Shown here piece after piece: positions 34,128 through 42,388 of a stretch of DNA of 64,000 nucleotides (within the stretch, counting starts at the first letter, position 1; the number at the start of each line of letters is the position of its first letter). Where the stretch lies: the NCBI GenBank assembly GCA_031550605.1, contig JAVBOK010000070.1, positions 1-64,000 of the forward strand, in the 5' to 3' direction. The notes beneath the pieces are model-generated. The model was not told the origin of the DNA and searched no databases. It saw nothing but the letters and a program-made list of their open reading frames with translations. Source of the DNA: FLUQ01 sp031550605. GTDB lineage: Bacteria > Desulfobacterota > Desulfovibrionia > Desulfovibrionales > Desulfovibrionaceae. The translations under genes were made by a program, and so were the position numbers.

Positions 34128-34688
34128 TCAGGCGGCGATTTTGGCGTACAGTTCCTGCGCGCTTTCGTGGCCGGGGTTTGCGTCCAGCAGGGTTTCAAGC
34201 TGCGTTTTGGCGTCGCTGTCGCGCCCCAGGGCCGAAAGGCACCCGGCCAGGGTATAGCGCAGGGGTTCCATATCCTCCACGGCCAGGGCCGCTTCCAGAT
34301 GCGGGACCACTTCGGCCAGGCGGGTCAGAAAATATCCTTCCTGCACCAGACCGTTGACCGCGAAAATATTCGTGGGGTTCAGCCGCAGGGCGCTGACGAA
34401 ATGGCCGAACGCCGCGTCATGCAGGCCCTTTTCCATCTCCACCAGGGCCAGGCCGGCAAAAGCCTTGTCAGAGGGCTTCAGCAAGGCGGCTTTCGCATAC
34501 ATCTGTTCCGCGCCGTCCAGGTCCGCTTTTTGCACACGGATGGTGGCCAGGCCCAGGCAAGGGTCCGCTTCTGCGGGAGCGGCGGCGGCGGCCTTTTGAT
34601 AATAGGTTTCGGCTTTGTCAAAATCGCCCATGAACAGATAGCATTCGCCCAGTTCCTTGTTGATTTCGTAATCGATATGCGAGCTCAT
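34128..34688 (-). CDS. Tetratricopeptide repeat protein
   Basis: This 186-residue cytosolic protein has no signal peptide. It is made of about five TPR-like helical pairs, such as LGECYLFMGDFDKAETYYQKAAAAAP, DLDGAEQMYAKAALLKPSDKAFAGLALVEMEKG and YTLAGCLSALGRDSDAKTQLETLLDANPGH. GGGAGG precedes the ATG. It is divergent from the flagellar operon, but no sequence feature shows that it is flagellar. Confidence 0.8.
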   Translation of the reverse strand: MSSHIDYEINKELGECYLFMGDFDKAETYYQKAAAAAPAEADPCLGLATIRVQKADLDGAEQMYAKAALLKPSDKAFAGLALVEMEKGLHDAAFGHFVSALRLNPTNIFAVNGLVQEGYFLTRLAEVVPHLEAALAVEDMEPLRYTLAGCLSALGRDSDAKTQLETLLDANPGHESAQELYAKIAA

Positions 34689-35014
34689 GATCCCCTCCCT
34701 AGAGGTATGCGGCTTCTTCCGCCGGCGGCGGAAAATGGATTTGCCGCCGGAACCCGCGCTGTTTCCGCTGGTGTCGCTTTCCCGGCGCGGGCAGTTGGTT
34801 CTTAGCAAGGTTCGTGCCAAAAAATATAATGCCGGTTTTCCGCCGCTGCAGGAATGGTCGTTTTTTATGAAAATATTTATATCTCAGAATGTTATATAAT
34901 TGGAACGGCTTTTGCTTGGACCATTACGCCGAAAGACGGGCGTGCCCCGGACCGGCACGGGCAGGGCGGAAAATTTTGCCGCCCCGCAAGAGCCCAAAGA
35001 AGGAGGAAACCTGC
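34689..35014. other. Divergent promoter region of the flagellar operon
   Basis: The 326-base spacer has an AT-rich stretch (34820-34900), the sigma-54 promoter below and the flgB leader. No gene is seen. Confidence 0.6.
34900..34916 (+). promoter_or_regulatory. Sigma-54 (-24/-12) promoter of flgB
   Basis: TTGGAACGGCTTTTGCT matches the RpoN consensus TTGGCAC-N5-TTGCT with one change. The GG at 34902-34903 and GC at 34914-34915 have the obligatory 10-base spacing. It is about 100 bases upstream of flgB. Middle-class flagellar operons are commonly RpoN-dependent; the activator would be an FlrC/FlgR-type protein not encoded here. Confidence 0.85.
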
Positions 35015-35425
35015 ATGAAAAGCATGATTGAACCGCACGTGAACCTTGTGGGCAAGGTTATGAACATGCAGCTCCAGCGTCAGAATGTCGTCATGAGCAA
35101 CGTGGCCAACGTCAAGACTCCCGGCTACAAGCCGCGCGTTCTGGAGTTCGAGGACCAGTTGCAGGCCGCGCTCAACCTTGATTCCAAGGGCAAGCTTTCG
35201 CGCACTCACGCGAAGCATTTCCCCGCCGGGTTCGACGCCAACGGCTTTTCCGCCGAGTGGGACCATGAACTGAAGCCCCGTATCGTGCACGGCGAAGACC
35301 GGGTCAACCTGGACAAGGAAATGAGTCTGATGGCGAAGACCTCGCTGCAATACAACGCCATGAGCACGGTGATCAAAAGCAACTTTGACGGGTTGCACAA
35401 CATCATCACCGAAGGGGCGAAATAA
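35015..35425 (+). CDS. flgB: Flagellar basal-body rod protein FlgB
   Basis: The 136-residue proximal rod protein is exported without a cleaved signal. The N-terminal NVVMSNVANVKTPGYKPRVLEFEDQL is the conserved rod/hook motif (ANANTPGYKA). The C-terminal NLDKEMSLMAKTSLQYNAM heptads form the axial helix. AGGAGG precedes the ATG at 35015. It is first in the operon; its stop overlaps the flgC start by one base. Confidence 0.95.
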   Translation: MKSMIEPHVNLVGKVMNMQLQRQNVVMSNVANVKTPGYKPRVLEFEDQLQAALNLDSKGKLSRTHAKHFPAGFDANGFSAEWDHELKPRIVHGEDRVNLDKEMSLMAKTSLQYNAMSTVIKSNFDGLHNIITEGAK

Positions 35426-35862
35426 TGGACTTCATGACCGCTCTTGATATCGGCGCGTCCGCGCTTTCCGCCGAACGCACGCACATCAACATCATATCCA
35501 TGAACCTGGCCAACGCCAAAACCACGCGCACCGCCGAAGGCGGCCCGTACCGCCGAAAGTCCGTGTTCATGGCCGCGGCGGAAATTGACAATCCCAACGC
35601 CAAGAACATGCAGACCGCGTTCGACCGCGACCTGCGCGGCGTGCGTGTGGAAGGCATCGCCGTGGACAAGCGCCCCCTGCGCATGGTGTACGAGCCGGGC
35701 CATCCCGACGCCAATGCCGACGGCTATGTGGCGTACCCCGACATCAACGTGGTGGAGGAAATGGCCAACCTGATGACCGCCCAGCGCGGCTATGAGGCCA
35801 ACGTCACCAGCATCGATACCGTGAAAGCCATGTATACCAAGGCCCTGGAAATAGGCCGCTAG
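35425..35862 (+). CDS. flgC: Flagellar basal-body rod protein FlgC
   Basis: The 145-residue rod protein has the ALSAERTHINIISMNLANAKTTRT N-terminal motif. The C-terminal VAYPDINVVEEMANLMTAQRGYEANVTSID is diagnostic for FlgC. Translation is coupled to flgB through TAATG. Confidence 0.96.
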   Translation: MDFMTALDIGASALSAERTHINIISMNLANAKTTRTAEGGPYRRKSVFMAAAEIDNPNAKNMQTAFDRDLRGVRVEGIAVDKRPLRMVYEPGHPDANADGYVAYPDINVVEEMANLMTAQRGYEANVTSIDTVKAMYTKALEIGR

Positions 35863-35889
35863 AATTTTCGAGGATACGGAGAGAACGCC

Positions 35890-36219
35890 ATGAGCATGCA
35901 AGCAGTCGGATTCAAAGCGTACAGCAACGCCCTGTCCAACTTCACCAAAGCGGAAAAGGCCGCCCAGGCCGGGGTCGTCAGGTCCCCGGCCACGCCGGCC
36001 ACGCCTTTTGCCGACACCCTGAAAAGTTCGTTCGCCAAGGTGAACGAAATGCAGCAGGAAAAAAATGCCATGATTACCTCCTTTGCCTCCGGCGAACAGC
36101 AGAACGTGCACGAACTGATGGTCAGCCTGCAAAAGGCCGGGCTGGCCATGAGCATGACCGCGGCCGTGCGCAACAAGGCTATGGAAGCGTATCGCGAACT
36201 GTCGCGCCTGCAGTTTTAA
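35890..36219 (+). CDS. fliE: Flagellar hook-basal body protein FliE
   Basis: The 109-residue adaptor joins the MS ring to the rod. FADTLKSSFAKVNEMQQEKNAM and NVHELMVSLQKAGLAMSMTAAVRNKAMEAYRELSRLQ are the family's conserved helices. GGAG precedes the ATG. It lies 27 bases after flgC. Confidence 0.94.
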   Translation: MSMQAVGFKAYSNALSNFTKAEKAAQAGVVRSPATPATPFADTLKSSFAKVNEMQQEKNAMITSFASGEQQNVHELMVSLQKAGLAMSMTAAVRNKAMEAYRELSRLQF

Positions 36220-36263
36220 GTAACCGAATTTGAACAACCGTCCGCATTTTCCGGAGAACCGCC

Positions 36264-37877
36264 ATGCCCAGCTTCATCACCACCGCCGTCGACAAAATGC
36301 AATCCTTCTGGCGCCGCATCAGCATGTCCCAGCGCTTGCTGATCGGCGTTCTGGCGGCCTTTACCATCGCGTCCTTCTTTGCCCTGGTCCTGTGGCTGAA
36401 CACGCCGGAATACCAGGTGCTGTACGCCAACCTGGGACCGGAAGACGCCGGACGGGTGGTCAAAAGCCTGGAAGCGCAGAAGGTGGAGTACAAACTGGGC
36501 GAAGGCGGCGCCGCCATCCTGGTGCCCGCGGACAAGGTGTACAACCTGCGCATGAAGATCGCCGGCGAAGGGAATATCCAGGGCCAGGGACTGGGTTTTG
36601 AGGTTTTCAACGACGTGAAGCTGGGCCAGACGGATTTCGTGCAGAAAATCAACTACCAGCGCGCCCTGCAAGGCGAACTGGCCCGCACCCTGACCGCGTT
36701 CCCGGCCGTGGAAAACGCCCGCGTGCACCTGGTCATGCCGCACCGCAGCCTGTTCATCGAAGAACAGCAGAAGCCTTCCGCCTCCGTCGTGCTGAAACTG
36801 GCCGGAGGCAGGAAAATGGACCAGAAAGACGTGCTGGCCATAGTCAATTTGTTGACGATGTCTGTGGAAGGTCTGGACAAAAGCCGGGTCTCCATTGCCG
36901 ACACATCGGGCAAGGTCCTGTATCAGCCCAACGAGGAAGGCGCCCTGCAGATGAGCAGCACCCAGCTGGAACACAAGAATATGACCCAGGCCGGCCTTGA
37001 ACGCCGCATCGAAGAAATGCTCATGCCCATCGTGGGCGCGGGCAAGGTGCTGGCCCGCGTCAACGCGGATCTGGATTTCAGCCAGCGCACCATCCGCCGG
37101 GAACTGTACGACCCGGAAAAAACCGTTGTCCGTTCCGAACGGCGTTCGGAAGAATCCCGCCAGGGCCGCGCCAATCTGGACGCCGGCGTGCCGGAAACCA
37201 ACTTCCGCGGCGACGGCATGGGCGGCACCCAGAGCACTTCTTCCAGCAACCGCGAAACCCGCGACACCAACTACGAAATCAACAGGGAAGAACAGAGCAT
37301 CGTCGGCCAGATCGGCAGCCTTAACCGCCTGACCGTGGCGGTGGTCATTGACGGAACATATGAAAAGAACGACAAAGGGCAGTCGGTGTTCGTGCCCCGT
37401 TCCGACGACGAACTCAAACGCATCAAGCAACTGGTGGCCGGGGCGGTGGGTTTTGATTCCGCGCGCGGCGATGTTGTCGAAGTAACCAGCATCCCGTTCT
37501 CCACGGCGGAACAGACCATCGAACGCAACATCGGCGACGTGATCACCGATTACACGTTGCGCCTGGGCAAGCCTTTGCTGAACGCGCTGCTGGTCTTCCT
37601 TTTCCTGATCATGGTGGTGCGCCCCGTGGTCATGGCCCTCATCCGGCCCAAGGTGGAAGGCGAAATGCTCGAGGGTCTGGAAGGCCTGCCCGTGGGCGAG
37701 GAACGCCTGGCGCTGGTCGACGGCAGCGACGAAGCCGCCGAAGCCATGGCCGTTCTGGAAAAGATCGAGGACATCAAGGCCCATTCCATCCAGTTGAGCG
37801 AGCAGAATATGGAACAGGCGCTGGGCATCATCAGAAACTGGATGAAGAGTGCGGAACCCCAGGCCAAGGCCGCCTAG
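36264..37877 (+). CDS. fliF: Flagellar MS-ring protein FliF
   Basis: This 537-residue inner-membrane protein assembles the MS ring on which the export gate, rod and C ring are built. TM1 is at about residues 22-46. The YscJ/FliF ring-building motifs follow (YQVLYANLGPEDAGRVVKSLEAQ, NYQRALQGELARTLTAFPAVENARVHLVMP). The C-terminal TM is at about 438-458, and the tail (EQALGIIRNWM) binds FliG. GGAG precedes the ATG. Its length is normal. Confidence 0.97.
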   Translation: MPSFITTAVDKMQSFWRRISMSQRLLIGVLAAFTIASFFALVLWLNTPEYQVLYANLGPEDAGRVVKSLEAQKVEYKLGEGGAAILVPADKVYNLRMKIAGEGNIQGQGLGFEVFNDVKLGQTDFVQKINYQRALQGELARTLTAFPAVENARVHLVMPHRSLFIEEQQKPSASVVLKLAGGRKMDQKDVLAIVNLLTMSVEGLDKSRVSIADTSGKVLYQPNEEGALQMSSTQLEHKNMTQAGLERRIEEMLMPIVGAGKVLARVNADLDFSQRTIRRELYDPEKTVVRSERRSEESRQGRANLDAGVPETNFRGDGMGGTQSTSSSNRETRDTNYEINREEQSIVGQIGSLNRLTVAVVIDGTYEKNDKGQSVFVPRSDDELKRIKQLVAGAVGFDSARGDVVEVTSIPFSTAEQTIERNIGDVITDYTLRLGKPLLNALLVFLFLIMVVRPVVMALIRPKVEGEMLEGLEGLPVGEERLALVDGSDEAAEAMAVLEKIEDIKAHSIQLSEQNMEQALGIIRNWMKSAEPQAKAA

Positions 37878-37920
37878 ACCCGGCCCCTGGCCGGAGCCAT
37901 CAGAACGACAGGAGAATACC

Positions 37921-38937
37921 GTGGCCGCCATCACCGATTCCAAAACCCTGACCGGACCCCAGAAAACGGCGGTTCTGCTGCTCAGCCTCGGCGATTCCTT
38001 TGCCGCCGAAGTGTTCAAGCGGATGGAACGGCAGGAAGTGGCCACGGTCTCCAAAGCCATCATGGAGATGGAGGCCGTGGACAAGCGCGTGGTCGAGGAC
38101 GTGCTGCGCGAATACCACCATGCCATGATCACCGGCCAGGAAATGATCCGCGGCGGCCAGGATACGCTGAAGCGCCTTCTGACCAACAATCTGGACAGCG
38201 AAACCAGCAAATACGTCAGCGACATGCTCAGCCTGGACGCGGGTCCCACGCCGTTCCGCGAACTGGACAACGTCAGCCCCCGCGTGCTGGCCCAGATTCT
38301 GCGTAACGAACACCCGCAAACGCTGGCCCTGATCGTGGGGCACATGAAAACCGACCAGGGCGCGGCGCTGCTTTCCGCCCTGCCGGCCGGGGTGCGCTGC
38401 GAAGTGCTGATCCGCCTGGCCCGGCTGGAAGCCGTGCCCGAAGACATGCTGATGGCCGTGGACAGGGTGCTGCAAAGCCAGCTTATCGCCATGGGCGGCA
38501 AGGAAGGCAAAAAGGTCGGCGGCGTGCAGGCCGTGGCCGAAATCCTCAACGCCGTGGACCGCGCCACCGAAGAGGAGGTGCTGTCGGAAATCGAAGAGCA
38601 GTCCGCGCAAATGGCCGAAGAAATCCGCAACCTCATGTTCGTGTTCGAGGACGTCAAGACCCTGGACGACAGGGCCATGCGCGAAATACTCAAGGAAATC
38701 TCCAACGAGGATCTGACCATGGCCTTGCGCGGCGCGCCGCAGGAATTGCAGGACATGTTCTTCCGGAACATGTCCGAACGTGCCGCCACCATGATCCGCG
38801 AAGATCTGGAAATCATGGGCCCCACCCGCCTTTCCGACGTGGAAGCGGCCCAGCAGAACGTGGTCAAGGCCGTGCGCCGGCTGGAGGCGGAAGGCCGCAT
38901 CATGATCAGCAGAGGTGGCAGCGATGTCTTCGTCTGA
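37921..38937 (+). CDS. fliG: Flagellar motor switch protein FliG
   Basis: The 338-residue C-ring protein transmits torque from the stator and mediates direction switching. The start is GTG at 37921, with AGGAG 7 bases upstream. The middle domain has HPQTLALIVGHM; the C-terminal charged torque helix has FVFEDVKTLDDRAMREILKEISNEDLTMALRGA. It is followed by an overlapping fliH. Confidence 0.97.
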   Translation: MAAITDSKTLTGPQKTAVLLLSLGDSFAAEVFKRMERQEVATVSKAIMEMEAVDKRVVEDVLREYHHAMITGQEMIRGGQDTLKRLLTNNLDSETSKYVSDMLSLDAGPTPFRELDNVSPRVLAQILRNEHPQTLALIVGHMKTDQGAALLSALPAGVRCEVLIRLARLEAVPEDMLMAVDRVLQSQLIAMGGKEGKKVGGVQAVAEILNAVDRATEEEVLSEIEEQSAQMAEEIRNLMFVFEDVKTLDDRAMREILKEISNEDLTMALRGAPQELQDMFFRNMSERAATMIREDLEIMGPTRLSDVEAAQQNVVKAVRRLEAEGRIMISRGGSDVFV

Positions 38938-39637
38938 TGCGGGCAAGCGCCGCGAATGGGGCGCCGTGTACATGGGCACCACCACTGTGGCGCTCGCTTC
39001 GGTTGAAGGCCACGCCAGCCAGGTCTGGACGCCCGCCGACGAAGAAGCCTACCTGGAACGGGTGCGGGCCAAGGCCGTGGACATGGCCGCCTCCATCGTG
39101 GATGACGCGCGAAAGGAAGCCGCGGCCATCCGCCAGCAGGCCCGGGAAGAAGGCTACAACGCCGGTCTGGCCGATGCCGAAGCCGAGTTGGAGGACTTCC
39201 GTTCCGCCATGGGCGATTCCGTCGCCGCCGTGCTGTCCGCCATTGAAGGGCAGGCCGCGTCCATCTTCGGCCGCTGGCGCGAAGAACTCGTCGCCGTGCT
39301 GCGTCTGGCCGTGGAAAAAGGTGTGGGCATCGCCCTTTCCGAAGACCGCGCCGCCCTTCTGGAAAACTGCTATGTGCAAGCCGTGTCCGCCCTGGAAAAC
39401 CGGCGCAGCCTCGTTATTCGCGTCAACCCGGAAGACGAGCCCGCCATCGCCGACATCGTGGCCCTGACCCAGGCCCGTTACCTGGACCTGAAAGCCTGGG
39501 CGGTGAAGGGCGATCCCCATGTCGCCCCCGGCGGCCTGATCGTCGAAAGCGATGATTCCCTGGCCGACAACCGCGTGGAAAAACGCGTCGCCCTGGTCAA
39601 CGAAATTTTGCGGGACCTGACGCTGCCCGCGGAGTAG
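38924..39637 (+). CDS. fliH: Flagellar assembly protein FliH
   Basis: The 237-residue protein regulates the export ATPase FliI. The middle is rich in Ala/Glu coiled coil (ARKEAAAIRQQAREEGYNAGLADAEAELEDF). The C-terminal VIRVNPEDEPAIADIVALTQARYLDLKAWAVKGDPHVAPGGLIVES is the FliH/YscL domain. The ATG at 38924 overlaps fliG by 14 bases; an in-frame GTG at 38915 also exists. It is separated from fliI by a repeat-filled 219-base gap. Confidence 0.93.
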   Translation: MSSSDAGKRREWGAVYMGTTTVALASVEGHASQVWTPADEEAYLERVRAKAVDMAASIVDDARKEAAAIRQQAREEGYNAGLADAEAELEDFRSAMGDSVAAVLSAIEGQAASIFGRWREELVAVLRLAVEKGVGIALSEDRAALLENCYVQAVSALENRRSLVIRVNPEDEPAIADIVALTQARYLDLKAWAVKGDPHVAPGGLIVESDDSLADNRVEKRVALVNEILRDLTLPAE

Positions 39638-39643
39638 GGCAGC

Positions 39644-39810
39644 TGTTGAAGCCGGATTACGGGAGCGGAGGTTGATTCGCCGCATCCTGCGGCTTACCCT
39701 ACGGGCGGCTGCGCCGTCCAAATCCGCTATCCTGCGGATTTGTCCGCCTCGCGCTCCGCAAGGGGCCCGAGGCCCCTTGACCTCCGGCAGGGGGTTTTTG
39801 CAGGTTTTGC
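39644..39810 (+). repeat. Dispersed repeat module D, copy 1, inside the flagellar operon
   Basis: It starts with TGTTGAAGCCGGATTACGGG (39644-39663), identical to 51876-51895. A hairpin CAAATCCGC/GCGGATTTG (39719-39742) and an AAGGGGCC/GGCCCCTT hairpin (39759-39778) follow, and it ends with CCCTTGACC and GGGGGTTTTT as in copy 2. It fills the fliH-fliI spacer. Confidence 0.65.
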
Positions 39811-39856
39811 ATCAGCGAAGGGGCGAGTTCCTTTGCCCCCGGAGGCATACACACGC

Positions 39857-41191
39857 ATGGATCCGCATGGAACGCAGAAACTGCTGCGGCAGATGAACCC
39901 GGTGGCGACCTACGGCAAGGTGAGCAAGGTCGTGGGGCTGGTGGCGGAAGGCAGCGGTTTGAAAGCGCCGCTGGGCGCGCTGTGCCATATCCTGCCCGAG
40001 GGCATGACCCAGGGCGCGGCGTCCGCCATGACCGCTCCGGGCATCCCGGTGGAGGTTGTGGGCTTTCGCGACGGCAGGCTTTTGTTCATGCCTTACGGCG
40101 ATCTGCGCGGGGTGCAGCCGGGGAGCCTTATCCGCAACTCCAGCCTGCCGCCGGTTTTTCCGGTCGGACCGGATTTGCTGGGCAAGGCCTTTGACGCGTT
40201 CGGCGCGCCGCTTGATCCGGAAAAAAGCCTGAACCCGGAAGACGTGGCCTATTTGTACGCGGATCCGCCCAGCCCCTTGTCGCGGCCGCGCATTCTGGAC
40301 CCGCTGGATGTGGGCGTGCGCAGCGTGAACAGCCTGCTGACGCTGGGCAAAGGCCAGCGGGTGGGCATCATGGCCGGGTCCGGGGTGGGCAAATCCACGC
40401 TGATGGGTATGATGGCCCGCTACACCAAGGCGGACATCAACGTCATCGGCCTGATCGGCGAACGCGGCCGCGAGGTCCTGGAATTCATGGAAAAGGATCT
40501 GGGGCCGGATGGCATGGCCCGTTCCGTGCTGGTCATCGCCACATCCGACCAGTCGCCGCTTATCCGCATGCGCGCGGCATACGCGGCCACGGCCGTGGCC
40601 GAATATTTCCGCGACCAGGGCAAGGACGTCCTGTTCATGATGGATTCGGTGACCCGTTTCGCCATGGCCGCCCGCGAGGTGGGCCTGGCTGTCGGGGAAC
40701 CGCCCACCACCAGGGGGTACACGCCGTCCGTGTTCGCCCAGTTGCCGAAACTCCTCGAACGCGCGGGCAGAAGCGCGAAGGGGACCATCACCGGCATTTA
40801 CACGGTGCTGGTGGATGGCGACGATTTCAACGAGCCGGTGGCGGATTCCGTGCGTTCGATTCTTGACGGGCACATCGTGCTGACCCGCGAACTGGCGGAC
40901 CAGGGGCATTTTCCGGCCATCGACGTGCTGCGGTCCATCAGCCGTCTGCGCGCGGACATCTGCGCGGACGACGTGATCAAGGCCGGCCGGGTGGTGGTGG
41001 GCCAGATGGCGACCTTCAAACGGGTGGAGGACATGGTTAACATCGGGGCCTACGCCAGGGGATCGAATCCGGAAATCGACAAGGCCATCGACATGACCGG
41101 CCCCATCAACGGCTTTCTGCGCCAGGACGTCACCGACCGCCAGGGACTGGAAGAGAGTTTCGCCCAGTTGAAAAAGCTGGCGGCCTCGTAA
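39857..41191 (+). CDS. fliI: Flagellum-specific export ATPase FliI
   Basis: The 444-residue hexameric ATPase energises unfolding and entry of flagellar export substrates. Walker A is GSGVGKST (about 174-181); VLFMMDSVTRFAMAAREVGLAVGEPPTTRGYTPSVFAQLPKLLERAG includes Walker B and the catalytic region. The ATG at 39857 has GGAGG 11 bases upstream. fliJ, usually next, is missing here and lies at 18231-18671 instead. Confidence 0.97.
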   Translation: MDPHGTQKLLRQMNPVATYGKVSKVVGLVAEGSGLKAPLGALCHILPEGMTQGAASAMTAPGIPVEVVGFRDGRLLFMPYGDLRGVQPGSLIRNSSLPPVFPVGPDLLGKAFDAFGAPLDPEKSLNPEDVAYLYADPPSPLSRPRILDPLDVGVRSVNSLLTLGKGQRVGIMAGSGVGKSTLMGMMARYTKADINVIGLIGERGREVLEFMEKDLGPDGMARSVLVIATSDQSPLIRMRAAYAATAVAEYFRDQGKDVLFMMDSVTRFAMAAREVGLAVGEPPTTRGYTPSVFAQLPKLLERAGRSAKGTITGIYTVLVDGDDFNEPVADSVRSILDGHIVLTRELADQGHFPAIDVLRSISRLRADICADDVIKAGRVVVGQMATFKRVEDMVNIGAYARGSNPEIDKAIDMTGPINGFLRQDVTDRQGLEESFAQLKKLAAS

Positions 41192-41536
41192 GGGCGGGCG
41201 CGCATTTTCGCGTCTTCATGGGCCGCGGCGCGTTGCGCGGCCGCTCCTTTTTCCGGTTGCCTTTTGGCGGGTTTTTCCAGTACTGATTTCCTTGCCGCCG
41301 GCCAAGCAACGGCTTTTCGCGCCGAATGGCGTAAGGCCGGCCGGAAAAGGATTTTCAGGCGTTTTCCCCGCGTCCGGCGGAAACCGGTTGGGCGAAAGAC
41401 ACGCCGTGCTCTTCGCGCGCGGGATGGAGCCCCGCCCGGCGTTGGGGGCATTCCGTACCGAATGGCGCAACGACTTCCGGATAGTTACGAAATACATCGC
41501 AATGGTTGCGGCTTAACCGGCAACATGGAGGTTTCC
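41192..41536. other. Spacer between fliI and the transaldolase gene
   Basis: The 345-base spacer holds the flagellar operon terminator (41220-41253) and then sequence with no clear gene. The word CGAATGGCG(T/C)AA occurs twice (41324 and 41459 region). The transaldolase promoter must be near its end. Confidence 0.5.
41220..41253 (+). terminator. Terminator of the flagellar operon
   Basis: GGCCGCG (41221-41227) pairs with CGCGGCC (41236-41242). CTCCTTTTTTCC follows, giving a good T-tract. Confidence 0.8.
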
Positions 41537-42256
41537 ATGCCCCAGACGACCCTGCCCGGCATCAAAATTTTTGTCGACTGCGCCGATTTCGACAGCATCC
41601 GCGCGGCCCTGGCCCTGCCCTGGACCCGGGGGTTCACCACCAACCCTTCGCTGGTGTCCCAGGCCGGTGTGGCCGACTATACCGGGTACGCCAGAGAGGT
41701 GCTGGCCCTGGTGCCGGATCTGCCGGTGTCCTTCGAGGTGTTCAGCGAAACGGCGGAAGGCATGGAAAAAGAAGCCCGGATCATTCGTTCCTGGGGCGAA
41801 AACGTTTATGTGAAAATTCCGGTGATCAGCGCGGCGGGCGAATCTTACGGCCCGCTGATCCGCAAGCTGTCCGCCGAAGGCGTTCCCCTGAACGTGACCA
41901 CGGTGTTTACCCCGGAGCAGGCAAAAATCGCGGCGGACAACCTGGACCCCGCAACCCCGGCCCTCGTGTCGGTGTTCGCCGGCCGCATCGCGGATGTGGG
42001 GGTCGACCCCATGCCCATTGTGGAGGAATGCCGGGATATCCTGAAAAACACGCCCAGGGCGGAACTGCTCTGGGCCTCCACCCGTGAAGTGTACAACATC
42101 TGGCAGGCGGCAGAGGCGGGGTGCCGGGTGATTACCGCGCCGTTGTCCATGGTCCGGAAACTGGCCAATGCGGGCAGGGATCTGACGGAACTGTCCCGCG
42201 ACGCGGTGCGGGCGTTTATGAAGGATATCGCCAATGCCGGCGTGAAATTCGGGTAA
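41537..42256 (+). CDS. Transaldolase, small TalB/FSA-like subfamily
   Basis: The 239-residue class I aldolase transfers dihydroxyacetone units in the pentose phosphate pathway, or cleaves fructose 6-phosphate in the FSA subgroup. FTTNPSLV is the conserved first block; the Schiff-base Lys is in NVYVKIPVI (about residue 96); NVTTVFTPEQA and SVFAGRIADVGVDP follow. GGAGG precedes the ATG. Short transaldolases of this length include both activities, so the precise one is open. Confidence 0.85.
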   Translation: MPQTTLPGIKIFVDCADFDSIRAALALPWTRGFTTNPSLVSQAGVADYTGYAREVLALVPDLPVSFEVFSETAEGMEKEARIIRSWGENVYVKIPVISAAGESYGPLIRKLSAEGVPLNVTTVFTPEQAKIAADNLDPATPALVSVFAGRIADVGVDPMPIVEECRDILKNTPRAELLWASTREVYNIWQAAEAGCRVITAPLSMVRKLANAGRDLTELSRDAVRAFMKDIANAGVKFG

Positions 42257-42353
42257 GGCGCGCGGGGCGGGCTTTTTCCGCATGCGGGAAAGATGCGCCT
42301 TTCGCCTGCCGGTTTCGCGCATGGCGCGGAGAGCGACGGCGCAACGGCGCGGT

Positions 42354-42385
42354 GAATACGGGGGGCCGCTCGGCTTCCCGTATTC
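42354..42385. terminator. Hairpin between convergent transaldolase and OmpA genes
   Basis: GAATACGGG (42354-42362) pairs with CCCGTATTC (42377-42385), with an inner GCCG/CGGC stem. It lies just before the stop of the OmpA-domain gene. Confidence 0.65.
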
Positions 42386-42388
42386 GTG

